64,000 nt of DNA from an uncultured Lachnospiraceae bacterium (GCA_946628415.1 CAMOWK010000001.1:1-64000); one strand, 5' to 3'; positions 1 to 10,685 are shown, numbered from the stretch's first letter. The notes: generated from the letters alone by a model not told the origin. Made by a program: numbers and translations.

Positions 1-89
1 GTCCCATTGGCTGATTTCCGTATCCACCCTGACCAGCAGGTCCCATTGGCTGATTTCCGTATCCACCCTGACCAGCAGGTCCCATTGGC
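1..89. repeat. 39-bp tandem repeat inside the partial repeat gene
   Basis: Two identical 39-bp copies (1-39 and 40-78) and the start of a third are visible before divergence at about 95. The period is a multiple of three, so copy-number change would keep the frame and only lengthen the protein tail. The array probably continues outside the window. Confidence 0.85.
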
Positions 90-163
90 TGATTAGGGAA
101 TCCTCCTTCAGTATAGCCCTGATTCATATCCGGATATCCTCCGGTATTATTATAATTATCCAT
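1..163 (-). CDS. Gly/Pro/Gln-rich repeat protein, N-terminal part (partial at window edge)
   Basis: This is the 5' end of a gene whose remainder lies before the window. The ATG at 163 follows a GGAGG site (about 171-175) at good spacing. The 54 visible codons begin MDNYNNTGGYPDMNQGY and run into repeats of a 13-residue unit (core NQPMGPAGQGGYG) encoded by 39-bp DNA repeats. The composition is disordered and resembles the Pro/Gln/Gly-rich cytosolic tails that precede membrane domains in Firmicutes proteins. No catalytic domain is visible, so function is unknown. The long repeat-free portion needed to classify it is missing. Confidence 0.7.
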   Translation of the reverse strand, partial: MDNYNNTGGYPDMNQGYTEGGFPNQPMGPAGQGGYGNQPMGPAGQGGYGNQPMG

Positions 164-189
164 ATTAAACCTCCGCCCTCAGTATATTA

Positions 190-256
190 ATTATACAGTA
201 TAAATATATAGTATTGCATACACAGTAATTCTATCACAGTTACAGTATGATTCCAA
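190..256 (-). promoter_or_regulatory. Putative promoters of the partial repeat gene
   Basis: On the minus strand TTGGAA (251-256) and TAGAAT (228-233) are separated by exactly 17 bp. A second TATAAT-like -10 lies nearer the gene at 190-195 without a clear -35. Either could drive the gene beginning at 163. Confidence 0.45.
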
Positions 257-272
257 GATTAAACTATTCATG

Positions 273-307
273 AAAAAAACGGCATGACCAAAACAAAGGT
301 CATGCCG
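273..307 (-). terminator. Rho-independent terminator of rpsB-tsf
   Basis: A perfect 10-bp stem (CGGCATGACC, 280-289 with 298-307), an 8-nt loop and seven U residues on the minus strand lie about 20 bp past the tsf stop. Flanking AAACTATT/AATAGTTT (261-268, 309-316) can extend the base of the stem. Confidence 0.92.
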
Positions 308-326
308 CTAATAGTTTAAATTATAA

Positions 327-1430
327 TTATTTATTCATCTGAGCTGCAACTTCAGCTGCAAAGTCTTCATTCTTTTTCTCAAGGCCTTCACCTGTCTCAA
401 AACGAACAAAGCTCTTAATTGCAAATGTACAACCATTATCCTTAGCAACTTTTGCTACGTACTGAGCAACATTTTCTTTATCCTCAGCCTTAACATAAGC
501 CTGATCAACAAGGCAGATTTCCTTAAGATGCTTTGAGAAACGTCCCTCAACAAGACCATTAAATATCTTATTCTCAAGATATTCATCCTTGTGTGAAGCA
601 GCTACATCTCTGAGTGCCTGAATACCCTCATCTGTAAGGAAATTGAAAAGATATTTGTCATTCTTCTTCTCAGCAAACATTGCCTTATCTTCATCACTAA
701 CAAGGTTCTTCTCAACAGCTTCATCTATAACTGCATTAAGGATTGGCTTTGGAAGTGAAGCAGGATCAGCAAGTGAGCTGTCTATAACGATTTCCTTTTC
801 CTTTGCAAGTGTAGCATCTGCTATCTCATCTCTTGATACATACTGTGGATTCATTGCTGCAATCTGCATTGCAATGTTCTTCATAGCCTCTTTAATGTTC
901 TCATTTGCGCCGTCACAATCAGCATTAACGATAACACCGATCTTACCGCCGGCATGAATATATGATACTACAAGACCATCTGTAACAACCTTCTCAAAAC
1001 GTCTGATTGTAAGGTTCTCACCGATCTTAGCGATCATTGACTTATGATATTCAGCAACTGTCTGGCTTGCATCATTTGCAGACTGAGCAGCATTAAATGC
1101 ATCAAGATCACTATAATCACCATCGTTAATCTGCTTAGCAAGTGAATCAACATAAGTTGTAAACACTTCGTTCTTAGCAACAAAATCAGTCTCTGAATTT
1201 ACTTCTATAATTGTAGCTCTCTTATTATCATCTGAAATGACAGTAGCAACAACACCTTCAGCAGCGATTCTTCCCGCCTTCTTCTCAGCTGATGCAAGGC
1301 CTTTCTTTCTAAGGAAATCTATAGCAGCATCAAAATCGCCATCTGTTTCTGTAAGTGCCTTCTTGCAGTCCATCATGCCTGCACCGGTCATTTCTCTTAA
1401 TTTCTTAACGTCAGCAGCTGTAATAGCCAT
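327..1430 (-). CDS. tsf: Elongation factor Ts
   Basis: EF-Ts is the cytosolic guanine-nucleotide exchange factor that recycles EF-Tu-GDP during translation. The N-terminal UBA-like segment (MAITAADVKKLREMTGAGMMDCKKAL) and the signature TDFVAKN (about residues 81-87) are intact. At 367 residues it is clearly longer than the roughly 280-310 usual for the family; the extra sequence appears to lie in the second half, around residues 235-300, between the core subdomains. The ATG is preceded by AAGGAGG at good spacing. It follows rpsB by 23 bp with no terminator between, the standard rpsB-tsf pair, and ends at a strong terminator. pyrH and frr, which often follow, are absent; the partial repeat gene comes next. 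Confidence 0.97.
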   Translation of the reverse strand: MAITAADVKKLREMTGAGMMDCKKALTETDGDFDAAIDFLRKKGLASAEKKAGRIAAEGVVATVISDDNKRATIIEVNSETDFVAKNEVFTTYVDSLAKQINDGDYSDLDAFNAAQSANDASQTVAEYHKSMIAKIGENLTIRRFEKVVTDGLVVSYIHAGGKIGVIVNADCDGANENIKEAMKNIAMQIAAMNPQYVSRDEIADATLAKEKEIVIDSSLADPASLPKPILNAVIDEAVEKNLVSDEDKAMFAEKKNDKYLFNFLTDEGIQALRDVAASHKDEYLENKIFNGLVEGRFSKHLKEICLVDQAYVKAEDKENVAQYVAKVAKDNGCTFAIKSFVRFETGEGLEKKNEDFAAEVAAQMNK

Positions 1431-1453
1431 GTATTTATCCTCCTTAAAAAGTA

Positions 1454-2194
1454 TTACTCTTCTGTTTCCTCATCTGCCTGTGCTGATTCAGCTTCAATTG
1501 ACTCAGCATCTGCACCTTCACTTGCTTCAATAACAGCATCAGCAAGTTTTGAAACGATAAGCTTAACAGCACGGATAGCATCATCATTTCCAGGGATTAC
1601 ATAATCAAGCTCATCAGGATCACAGTTTGTATCAGCAATACCGATAAGTGGAATTCCAAGAGCATGAGCTTCATTTACACAGATTCTCTCCTTGTGAGGA
1701 TCTACGATAAATATCATGTCAGGAATCTTCTTCATCTCCTTGATACCACCAAGGTTCTTCTGAAGTTTTTCCATCTCTTTCTTTATATTAACAACTTCTT
1801 TCTTAGGAAGTACATCAAATGTACCATCTTCTTCCATCTTCTCATACTTCTTAAGAGTTTCGATACGGCTCTGGATTGTACGGAAGTTTGTAAGCATTCC
1901 ACCAAGCCATCTCTGATTTACGTAGTACATACCGCATCTAAGAGCCTCAGACTGAACTGATTCCTGAGCCTGCTTCTTTGTACCTACAAAAAGGATCTTA
2001 CCGCCTTCAGAAACGCAATCAAATACTGCCTTATATGCAGTATCCATCATACCAACTGACTTCTGAAGATCGATAATGTGGATTCCGTTACGCTCAGTAT
2101 AAATATACTCAGCCATTTTAGGATTCCATCTTCTTGTCTGATGTCCAAAATGAACACCTGCTTCAAGTAACTGTTTCATTGAAATAACGCTCAT
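1454..2194 (-). CDS. rpsB: 30S ribosomal protein S2
   Basis: S2 is a late-assembling small-subunit protein that helps recruit S1 and mRNA. The product (246 residues from this start) has the S2 signatures [19 protein letters not shown] and [32 protein letters not shown], followed by an acidic tail ([11 protein letters not shown]). An open frame extends upstream to 2269, but the ATG at 2194 has AAGGAGG at ideal spacing and begins with the family's usual [18 protein letters not shown], so the upstream 25 codons are leader RNA. It is the first gene of rpsB-tsf. Confidence 0.96.
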   Translation of the reverse strand: MSVISMKQLLEAGVHFGHQTRRWNPKMAEYIYTERNGIHIIDLQKSVGMMDTAYKAVFDCVSEGGKILFVGTKKQAQESVQSEALRCGMYYVNQRWLGGMLTNFRTIQSRIETLKKYEKMEEDGTFDVLPKKEVVNIKKEMEKLQKNLGGIKEMKKIPDMIFIVDPHKERICVNEAHALGIPLIGIADTNCDPDELDYVIPGNDDAIRAVKLIVSKLADAVIEASEGADAESIEAESAQADEETEE

Positions 2195-2300
2195 AATATA
2201 CCTCCTTGGTTTTAATCTTCTGTACGAGCCAAGCGTTACGGGATTATTTACCGATACAATCGGAACCAATCATCCCTGCCCGTACATGTATTTTTTGCGC
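2195..2300 (-). other. rpsB leader (5' UTR)
   Basis: About 110 nt separate the putative promoter from the S2 start. The leader contains complementary GTACGGG (about 2277-2283) and CGTAC/CCCGTA elements (2223-2243), so it can fold into a hairpin enclosing the intervening sequence. rpsB leaders are autoregulatory targets of S2 in several bacteria; assigning that here is inference. Confidence 0.35.
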
Positions 2301-2307
2301 AACTGCA

Positions 2308-2336
2308 ATAATAACACATAGAAAAAGCTCCGTAAA
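2308..2336 (-). promoter_or_regulatory. Putative rpsB promoter
   Basis: TTTACG (2331-2336) and TATTAT (2308-2313) on the minus strand are spaced by 17 bp. The -35 lies within the 3' arm of the preceding gene's terminator, so read-through control and rpsB initiation share DNA. Confidence 0.5.
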
Positions 2337-2376
2337 GTAAAATTTTAATAAAATCACTTTTTACGAAGCTTTTAAT
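2321..2376 (-). terminator. Terminator of the che/acidic-protein operon
   Basis: Minus-strand RNA forms AAAAGCTTCGTAAAAAG paired with CTTTACGGAGCTTTTT around an AU-rich loop, ending in a U run. It lies just past the stop at 2382 and separates this operon from rpsB. Confidence 0.75.
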
Positions 2377-2381
2377 TCATT

Positions 2382-2975
2382 TTAATAGTTCAGAAGCACT
2401 TTTGCAGCTTCTTCATAAGACATATTTTTCTTTAAATTGAACTTTCCTGCACTGAGTTTGCTGTCATATCCTTTTTCACAAAGATACTCATTAAACTTAA
2501 CAGCATCATCTACAACGCCTTCTTTTTTGAGAAGTTCGGAAACTTCTTCGGAATACATCCCCTGTTTTATCTCTATTGTAATACTTCCGCCAGGTTTTTT
2601 CTCTTCTGTTTTTTCCTCTGTAGCTGCTTCTGTTTTCTTTTCGGTGGTTGCTTCAGTTGTCGCTTCTGTAGTTGCTTCCGTAGTCACCTCAGTAGTTGCT
2701 TCTGTCTCTTTTTCAGTAGTAGCTTCTGTAGTTGCTTCGGTACTTTCTTTTGTAGCAGCTTCAGTAGTTTTTTCTTCAGTCTTCTTCTCTGTTACAGCCT
2801 CTGTAGTTTTTTCCTCTGTTTTTTCCACAGACACTGTTTCTGTAGTAATCTCTTTAGATACTTTTTTGTCATCTGTTTTAGCCGGAACACTTCCTCTTGA
2901 TGCAGTAAACATTACGAGAGCACCAATTATGATTCCTATTCCTATACCTCTGAGCATATAATTCTTATTCATCAT
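2382..2975 (-). CDS. Membrane-anchored single-domain MltG/YceG-like protein
   Basis: The 197-residue product has an N-terminal membrane helix (about residues 5-25), a long Thr/Glu/Lys low-complexity linker of TEATTE-type repeats (about 45-130), and a C-terminal domain of about 65 residues. That domain (SITIEIKQGMYSEEVSELLKKEGVVDD, then LSAGKFNLKKNMSYEEAAKVL) matches the LysM-like N-terminal subdomain of the endolytic transglycosylase MltG/YceG. The transglycosylase domain with its catalytic Glu is absent, so it probably binds wall or membrane-proximal targets rather than cutting glycan. The start is the second in-frame ATG, which has GGGAG at 6-nt spacing; an earlier ATG at 2996 lies in the upstream gene. 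It starts one base after the stop of the acidic protein, implying translational coupling. Confidence 0.7.
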   Translation of the reverse strand: MMNKNYMLRGIGIGIIIGALVMFTASRGSVPAKTDDKKVSKEITTETVSVEKTEEKTTEAVTEKKTEEKTTEAATKESTEATTEATTEKETEATTEVTTEATTEATTEATTEKKTEAATEEKTEEKKPGGSITIEIKQGMYSEEVSELLKKEGVVDDAVKFNEYLCEKGYDSKLSAGKFNLKKNMSYEEAAKVLLNY

Positions 2976-2976
2976 A

Positions 2977-4776
<1,800 letters not shown>

Positions 4777-4821
4777 CGTTAATCTCCTTTAGCATTTATA
4801 AATAATTATTTAAAAATTATA

Positions 4822-5295
4822 TCATATTATGTATTTATCCCTACCGGGAATTTTTACAAAGAGTTCTCTTGTAGACGGGTCAAATGTAATAGTTCTGCTT
4901 CTGCCACCACCAACATCGGATGAAACAATCTCTATCCGATATCTGGAAAGCTCTTTTTTAACCGCCTCTATATTCCTGTCACCAATTGCCATCTTTTCAT
5001 TTGATGTTTCAAACATCTTGGCGCCACCGCATACTTTAGCTTTAAGAGTTGCTCTTCTGACACCTTTTTTTGATAAGGCATCTATCATTGCTTTTATACC
5101 CGAATCAGCATATTTATATATATTCGTATCATTTCCGGGATTAACCGGCATCATAATATGTATCATTCCGCATACATCGGAAAAATTACTGTACAAAACA
5201 AGTCCGACACAGGATCCAAGAGCCACTGTCATTATCTTGTCAGGTACCTTGCACATCTTGAACTCAGATATGCCGACATTTATCGTTTCAGGCAT
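4822..5295 (-). CDS. cheD: Chemoreceptor glutamine deamidase CheD
   Basis: CheD hydrolyses specific glutamines of methyl-accepting chemotaxis proteins and, in Bacillus, is sequestered by CheC in CheY-P feedback. The 157-residue protein has the catalytic triad in order: Thr23, Cys29 in LGSCVGLVLY and His46 in GMIHIMMP. These are each two positions beyond the Thermotoga residues Thr21, Cys27 and His44. The gene overlaps the end of cheW by 8 bp. cheC, cheB and cheR are not in the window, so any receptor and adaptation partners must be encoded elsewhere. Confidence 0.95.
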   Translation of the reverse strand: MPETINVGISEFKMCKVPDKIMTVALGSCVGLVLYSNFSDVCGMIHIMMPVNPGNDTNIYKYADSGIKAMIDALSKKGVRRATLKAKVCGGAKMFETSNEKMAIGDRNIEAVKKELSRYRIEIVSSDVGGGRSRTITFDPSTRELFVKIPGRDKYII

Positions 5296-5749
5296 ATCTG
5301 TTCTCCTTTATGCTGCCTATATATTTAAATATTGAATCAAGGTCAAGTATACTGATAAGAGAATCATCTGTTCTTAGTATTCCTTTAATAAACTTTCTGT
5401 TCTCTATGGAATCCGATACCTCATCAGAATACTTATCACTCTCGACTGCAATTACATCATTTACCCTGTCTGCCAGAAAAGCTATCTCCTGATTATCCTC
5501 ATCATGAACAATGACAATTCTTGATTCGTCGTCCGCAGGAACATCAGGAAAGCCTAAAAATCTTCTTAAGCTTACAACAGGTATTATAAGACCTCTTACA
5601 TTTATTATACCAAGAAAAATATCACTTGTAAGCGGAACCCGTGTTACATTTGTATATCTAATAATACTAATAATGTCAAAAAGATTGATTCCATAGTATT
5701 CTCTTCCAAGATTCAGCGATATAATCCGGTAATCGGTTGACTCACTCAT
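5288..5749 (-). CDS. cheW: Chemotaxis coupling protein CheW
   Basis: CheW is a scaffold that links receptors to the CheA kinase at the cytoplasmic side of the membrane. The 153-residue product is a single CheW domain: YYGINLFDIISIIRY near the N-terminus, then GIINVRGLIIPVVSLRRFLG and a VIAVESD segment. It lies 12 bp after cheA and overlaps cheD by 8 bp, so the three are co-transcribed. Confidence 0.94.
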   Translation of the reverse strand: MSESTDYRIISLNLGREYYGINLFDIISIIRYTNVTRVPLTSDIFLGIINVRGLIIPVVSLRRFLGFPDVPADDESRIVIVHDEDNQEIAFLADRVNDVIAVESDKYSDEVSDSIENRKFIKGILRTDDSLISILDLDSIFKYIGSIKENRYA

Positions 5750-5761
5750 AATTACCTCCTC

Positions 5762-7903
5762 TTAGAATAATGCATTCGGATCAAGTATAAGCGCTACATT
5801 TCCATCACCAAGGATAGTTGAACCACTTATCACCTTAGGAGAATCTATGTAGTCTCCTATAGGCTTTATAACTATCTCCTGCTGACCTATATAACTGTCA
5901 ATGACTATTCCGCAGGCACGCTTATTCTTTCTCACAATTGCAACAATAATATCATCATCAGAATCAAGACTGTTCTTTGGCATATTGAAATACTCCCTCA
6001 TAAAAATGAGCGGAATTACTTCATCTCGAAGATTAATGAATGGTTTATCCTGGATGTAATTAACATCACCATATTTAATAATCTCAACTATAGATATAGT
6101 GCTGGTCGGTATCGCAAATATCTCATCAGCAATAGAAACCATAAGCGCTTTAATTATAGCAAGTGTAAGCGGAAGTCTTATGATAAATGAACTGCCTTTT
6201 CCAAGTTCGGTTTCTACAGTCACATCACCGCCAAGCCCTTCAATCTTATTCTTTACGACATCAAGTCCAACGCCTCGTCCTGAAACATCAGAAACTTTTT
6301 CAGCAGTGGAAAATGAAGGTTTGAAAAGAAGACCTATTATATCATCCTGAGACATCATTTTTGCTTCTTCAGCTGTTACCGAACCTGAGCTTACAGCCTT
6401 ATTCAGGACTTTCTCGGTATTTATTCCGGAACCGTCATCAGAAACTCTGATGAGTACGTTATCACCGACCTGACTTGCATCGATCCATATATTCCCGACC
6501 GGGCTTTTTCCGGCTTTAACTCTTGTTTCGGCATCTTCAAGACCGTGATCCGCAGAATTTCTTATCATATGCATTATAGGATCACCGATTTCATCAATAA
6601 CAGTTCTATCAAGTTCTGTATCTTCACCGGAAATGTGAAGTTCTATCTCTTTACCAAGCTTTTTGGAAAGATCTCTTACCATTCTGTAAAAACGGCTCAG
6701 TACACTTTCAATAGGCACCATCCTGACCCTCATAACTGATTCATGAAGATTAGATGTAATCCTGTCAAGATAATCCATATCCTGTTTATAATTCTTAAGG
6801 TATGGATTATTATCCCTTGAATTCTCTGCAGCAAGCCTTGCTCCGGCAATAATTGTATTCTTTGCGATAATAAGCTCACTGACAAGATTCATAAGATTAT
6901 CGAGTTTTTCAATATCAACTCTTACAGAGTGATTCGCAACTGTTTTCTTTTTTACTTTAGCAGTATTTACGGTATCATCATTTCTCAACGCGGGAGATTC
7001 AGGTGTTGCAGCTGTTTCAGCCTTGACGTTTTCTTCAGCGTCATTTGTTTTTTCGACATAAGGTTTTAAATCATCACCTTTTAAAACCGTCACCTCAAGT
7101 TTCTCTATCTCAGCGATTTTTGAAAGCCTTTTATTAACATCTTCGGCAGAAAGCCCGGTAAGAATAACCATTGAAAAATCAAAATCAAACTTTTCATCCT
7201 CTATATCCTGAGAAGAAGGTGAAAGCTTAATAATTTCAGCCTTGCCCTCAAGTTTCTTAAATACCATGAAGGCTCTTACACTTTTAAGAAGACAGCTTGA
7301 TTCAATGGTCACAGATACCTGAATACAATTCTGCCCATCTGCTTCTGCTTCTTTAATGGCTTCTATCTCAAATTCTTCAAAGCGAAGAACAATATCCTTA
7401 TGGGAAATACCATTCTTACTTACTTCCTGAGCCAATTCATCCCCTGATTCATCTTTTTTAGGGGCATTCACTTCTTTTTTCTTTTCAGCTTTTTTATCAT
7501 CCTTATTAGGTTTATCATCACTTCCGGACAGATAAACCCCAAGTTTATCTATAAGATCCTGATTATCATTAGTTCCTTCATCAGCTGATTCACTGATATT
7601 GCCAAGATATTCCTGAATGGCATCAAGACATTTAAAAAGAAGATCAACCAGATCCGAATCAACTTTCAGTGTACCTTCCCTTACTAAGGAAAATACACTT
7701 TCCATATCGTGGGTAAGTCTCTGCAAACGAACAAAGCCCATACTTCCTGAAGTACCCTTCAGTGAATGAGCCGCACGGAATATTTCATTGATGGTTTCAG
7801 AATCATCCGGTGTCTTCTCGAGAACAAGAACTCTCTCATTGAGAGTTTCCAGATGTTCTCCGGACTCATCTATAAACATTTCAAGCAATTCCTGCTGATC
7901 CAT
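5762..7903 (-). CDS. cheA: Chemotaxis histidine kinase CheA
   Basis: CheA autophosphorylates in response to receptor signals and passes phosphate to CheY/CheB. The 713-residue protein has all canonical domains: P1 HPt with the phosphorylated His46 in FRAAHSLKGTSG; a charged linker and P2-like region; the P3 dimerisation helices with VDIEKLDNLMNLVSELI; the P4 ATPase with NSADHGLED (N box), DDGSGI (G1) and GRGVGLDVVK (G2); and a C-terminal CheW-like P5 domain. No key residue is missing. It begins 20 bp after codY, with no room for its own promoter, so it may be transcribed with codY. Confidence 0.96.
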   Translation of the reverse strand: MDQQELLEMFIDESGEHLETLNERVLVLEKTPDDSETINEIFRAAHSLKGTSGSMGFVRLQRLTHDMESVFSLVREGTLKVDSDLVDLLFKCLDAIQEYLGNISESADEGTNDNQDLIDKLGVYLSGSDDKPNKDDKKAEKKKEVNAPKKDESGDELAQEVSKNGISHKDIVLRFEEFEIEAIKEAEADGQNCIQVSVTIESSCLLKSVRAFMVFKKLEGKAEIIKLSPSSQDIEDEKFDFDFSMVILTGLSAEDVNKRLSKIAEIEKLEVTVLKGDDLKPYVEKTNDAEENVKAETAATPESPALRNDDTVNTAKVKKKTVANHSVRVDIEKLDNLMNLVSELIIAKNTIIAGARLAAENSRDNNPYLKNYKQDMDYLDRITSNLHESVMRVRMVPIESVLSRFYRMVRDLSKKLGKEIELHISGEDTELDRTVIDEIGDPIMHMIRNSADHGLEDAETRVKAGKSPVGNIWIDASQVGDNVLIRVSDDGSGINTEKVLNKAVSSGSVTAEEAKMMSQDDIIGLLFKPSFSTAEKVSDVSGRGVGLDVVKNKIEGLGGDVTVETELGKGSSFIIRLPLTLAIIKALMVSIADEIFAIPTSTISIVEIIKYGDVNYIQDKPFINLRDEVIPLIFMREYFNMPKNSLDSDDDIIVAIVRKNKRACGIVIDSYIGQQEIVIKPIGDYIDSPKVISGSTILGDGNVALILDPNALF

Positions 7904-7922
7904 ACCTTAACCCCGCAAATGT

Positions 7923-8660
7923 CTATATATTCTTAACAACAAGAGCTTTGTTATAGAACTTTATATAAGTCCCCTTCATACCAAGAGATCTGGAATCAAT
8001 GACGCCTGCTCCCCTCAGCTTCTTTATGGCATTAACTATAATTGAACGTGTGATTCCATACTTTGAAGAAATATTACTTACTACAATGGTTCCCTCATCT
8101 CCTGAAAGCTCATTCGCAACATCACGAACTGCTTCTCTTTCAGAAAGGGACAATGTATCGCATGCCGATCTGACTGATGACTGAATTCTTTTTTTCTTCT
8201 CGTTCTCATCGACTATAGCTCTCATCAGTTCAAGGTCAATTACAGTATTCGCATACTCAGATAAAATAATATCATCAACAGAATAATCAGATTCTTTCCT
8301 GCAGATAACAGTCGTACCCATCCTGTTACCTGTAAGTGATATAGGCATGATAAGCGCTTTACAGTTATTACTTACATCTTTTTCAAGTGTATTCTTAACA
8401 CTGAGCAGCTCATCATTAAAATCCACATCAATAAATTCGCCAATGTTCTTAGCAGAAATGGTCTTAGGTACAAATGAAACATCATGATTATATAGTCCCA
8501 AAATCTTACCCTTAAGACTCACCACCATAACATTGGCTGATAAAATATCACCAACGCATTTACATATATCACTGAATATAAGCAAATGCGTGGTATTATC
8601 ATATAATAATTTTTGAATTTTTCTGGTATTCTCTAAAAGTGTATCGCCCAATTCATTCAC
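7923..8660 (-). CDS. codY: GTP- and BCAA-responsive global regulator CodY
   Basis: CodY represses nutrient-limitation genes, including BCAA biosynthesis, when isoleucine/valine and GTP are plentiful. The protein (245 residues from the first ATG) has an N-terminal GAF-like effector domain (LLENTRKIQKLL, then NVMVVSLKGKILG) and a C-terminal winged HTH with the near-invariant ITRSIIVNAIKKLRGAGVI and SRSLGMKGTYIK. The first ATG is only 3 nt from GGGG; a TTG three codons later is better spaced, so the true start may be there. It is preceded by topA and followed by cheA, the same relative order as in Bacillus but with flagellar genes missing. Confidence 0.95.
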   Translation of the reverse strand: MNELGDTLLENTRKIQKLLYDNTTHLLIFSDICKCVGDILSANVMVVSLKGKILGLYNHDVSFVPKTISAKNIGEFIDVDFNDELLSVKNTLEKDVSNNCKALIMPISLTGNRMGTTVICRKESDYSVDDIILSEYANTVIDLELMRAIVDENEKKKRIQSSVRSACDTLSLSEREAVRDVANELSGDEGTIVVSNISSKYGITRSIIVNAIKKLRGAGVIDSRSLGMKGTYIKFYNKALVVKNI

Positions 8661-8708
8661 CCCAAATATGATTACGATTCAAATTCAAATATACCACAAA
8701 TAAGGCTT

Positions 8709-8729
8709 TTAGACAACATAATTGTCTAA
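8709..8729 (-). terminator. Weak hairpin after topA
   Basis: A perfect AT-rich 8-bp inverted repeat (TTAGACAA/TTGTCTAA, 5-nt loop) lies directly past the topA stop, but no long U run follows. It may attenuate topA-codY read-through or simply stabilise the 3' end. Confidence 0.4.
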
Positions 8730-10685
8730 CTATTCCTCTGTGTTCTCCTTTATTTCTTCATCCATTTTAGGCTTCTGCCATGACATATAGTCACAGTCCT
8801 GATTCATACATCCGTAGAATCTTCTGCCTTTCTTTGTTTTCATTATAACTATATCTTCACCACACTTAGGACATTTAACACCGATTTTTTCAAAGTATGG
8901 TTTTGTATTCCTGCATTCAGGAAATCCCGGACACGCAAGAAATTTACCATGAGGTCCGTATTTAATGACCATCATTTTTCCGCAAAGATCACATTTCGTA
9001 TCACTTACTTCATCTGCAATCTTAATGTTTTCAAGTATCTTTCCCGCCTCGCTGACTTCTCTGTCAAGGTCCGGGCAGAAATTTCTTATAACAGTTTTCC
9101 AGTTAATGATACCGTCACCTATATTATCAAGCAGCTGTTCCATATTTGCAGTAAAATCAACATTTATTATCTCAGGAAATGCCTTTTCCATAATACTGTT
9201 TACTGCTTCACCCAGTTCCGTAAGATAAAGATTCTTATCCTCTTTAATTATATATCTTCTGTTAAGAAGTGTGGATATAGTCGGAGCGTAAGTTGACGGT
9301 CTGCCTATACCATTATCTTCCATGGTCTTTACAAGAAGTGCCTCTGTATAATGAGCCGGCGGTGCAGTAAAATGCTGTTTTGGATCAAATGAAATGAAGC
9401 TAAGGCTGTCTCCCTGCTTTAAGGTGTCAACCACAGCATTCTTCTCTTCTTTTTCATTTTCATCAGCATTATAAACCGAAAGATATCCTTTAAATACTGT
9501 CTTGCTGTTGGAAAGTTTAAATTTTTCCTCTCCTGACGAAACAGTTGCGGTAATATTTGAAAACCTGGCAGGAGCCATCCTGCTGGCAAGAAACCTTGAA
9601 TAAATCAGCTGATATAATCTAAATTCCTCACGTGAAAGCTTCTGTTTTAAACTTTCAGGAGTCATAGTAACTTCTGTCGGTCTTATAGCCTCGTGCGCAT
9701 CCTGGGCATTCTTTGAATTGGAAGCTGTATTTTTAACAGTAGATACATACTCTTCACCGTATGTTTCCAATATAAAGTCTCTTGCTGCCTTATCTGCGAC
9801 ATCAGATACTCTTGTGGAATCGGTACGCAGATATGTAATGTATCCCTCTTCATAAAGCGACTGAGCAATCCTCATTACTTTAGAGGTTGTAAAATTAAGC
9901 TTCCTGGAAGCAGTCTGTTGAAGTGTACTTGTCGTAAAAGGAAGAGGTGCTTTTCTCTCTCTTTTCTGCTCTTTAATATCTGTTACTTTAAAATCGGAAG
10001 TATCTATATTAGCAAGTATTTTATCTACAGCTTCTTTATTAGGAAGCTCATCTGTATAATGGAAATGTCCTTCTTTTCCGGAATTGTCATTTTTAAGGCA
10101 GACATCAATAGTCCAGTATTCACGCGGAATGAATTTTGCTATCTCATCCTCTCTGTCAACTATCATCTTAAGAGTAGCCGACTGTACTCTTCCTGCTGAG
10201 AGACCTCTTTTAATTTTTTCCCAAAGAAGCGGACTTATCTCATAACCAACAAGTCTGTCAAGAACCCTCCTTGCCTGCTGGGCATCAACAAGATTCATAT
10301 CTATGGCTCTGGCATTTTTAATTGATTCTTTTACTGCATTTTTCGTAATTTCGTTAAATGTAATCCTCTTATACTTTCCTTCTTCAAGCTTTAAGGCAAT
10401 CGCAAGATGATAAGAGATAGCTTCTCCTTCACGGTCAGGGTCAGTTGCAAGATAAACTTTATCAGCCTTCTGCGCAGCCTTTTTTAATGCTGCCACAAGT
10501 TCTCCTTTCCCCCTGATTGTTATATACTGGGGTTCATAGTCATTTTCCTTATCGATTCCCATTTTACTTTTAGGGAGATCTCTAACATGACCCTGTGATG
10601 CGACTACTTCATAGTTTTTACCCAGATATTTTTTTATGGTTTTCGCCTTGGCAGGAGACTCAACTATAACCAGATTCTTAGACAT
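8730..10685 (-). CDS. topA: DNA topoisomerase I
   Basis: This type IA topoisomerase relaxes negative supercoils. The 651-residue protein has the N-terminal Toprim fold (KNLVIVESPAKAKTIKKYLG, then the acidic DPDREGEAISYHL), the active-site tyrosine in GYITYLRTDSTR, and two C-terminal C4 zinc ribbons (CDLCG...CPGFPEC and CPKCG...CMNQDC). Length and domains are normal for Firmicutes. It lies 58 bp downstream of dprA, the conserved dprA-topA order. Confidence 0.97.
   Translation of the reverse strand: MSKNLVIVESPAKAKTIKKYLGKNYEVVASQGHVRDLPKSKMGIDKENDYEPQYITIRGKGELVAALKKAAQKADKVYLATDPDREGEAISYHLAIALKLEEGKYKRITFNEITKNAVKESIKNARAIDMNLVDAQQARRVLDRLVGYEISPLLWEKIKRGLSAGRVQSATLKMIVDREDEIAKFIPREYWTIDVCLKNDNSGKEGHFHYTDELPNKEAVDKILANIDTSDFKVTDIKEQKRERKAPLPFTTSTLQQTASRKLNFTTSKVMRIAQSLYEEGYITYLRTDSTRVSDVADKAARDFILETYGEEYVSTVKNTASNSKNAQDAHEAIRPTEVTMTPESLKQKLSREEFRLYQLIYSRFLASRMAPARFSNITATVSSGEEKFKLSNSKTVFKGYLSVYNADENEKEEKNAVVDTLKQGDSLSFISFDPKQHFTAPPAHYTEALLVKTMEDNGIGRPSTYAPTISTLLNRRYIIKEDKNLYLTELGEAVNSIMEKAFPEIINVDFTANMEQLLDNIGDGIINWKTVIRNFCPDLDREVSEAGKILENIKIADEVSDTKCDLCGKMMVIKYGPHGKFLACPGFPECRNTKPYFEKIGVKCPKCGEDIVIMKTKKGRRFYGCMNQDCDYMSWQKPKMDEEIKENTEE

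Noticed and set aside
1-89. Possible CRISPR repeats
   Set aside because: Adjacent identical 39-bp copies have no spacers and lie inside an open frame with a start codon and ribosome binding site.
2437-2961. Plus-strand open frame opposite the Thr/Glu-rich gene
   Set aside because: It is the reverse complement of a low-complexity TEATTE coding repeat and has no ribosome binding site; the minus-strand gene has both a start site and a domain match.
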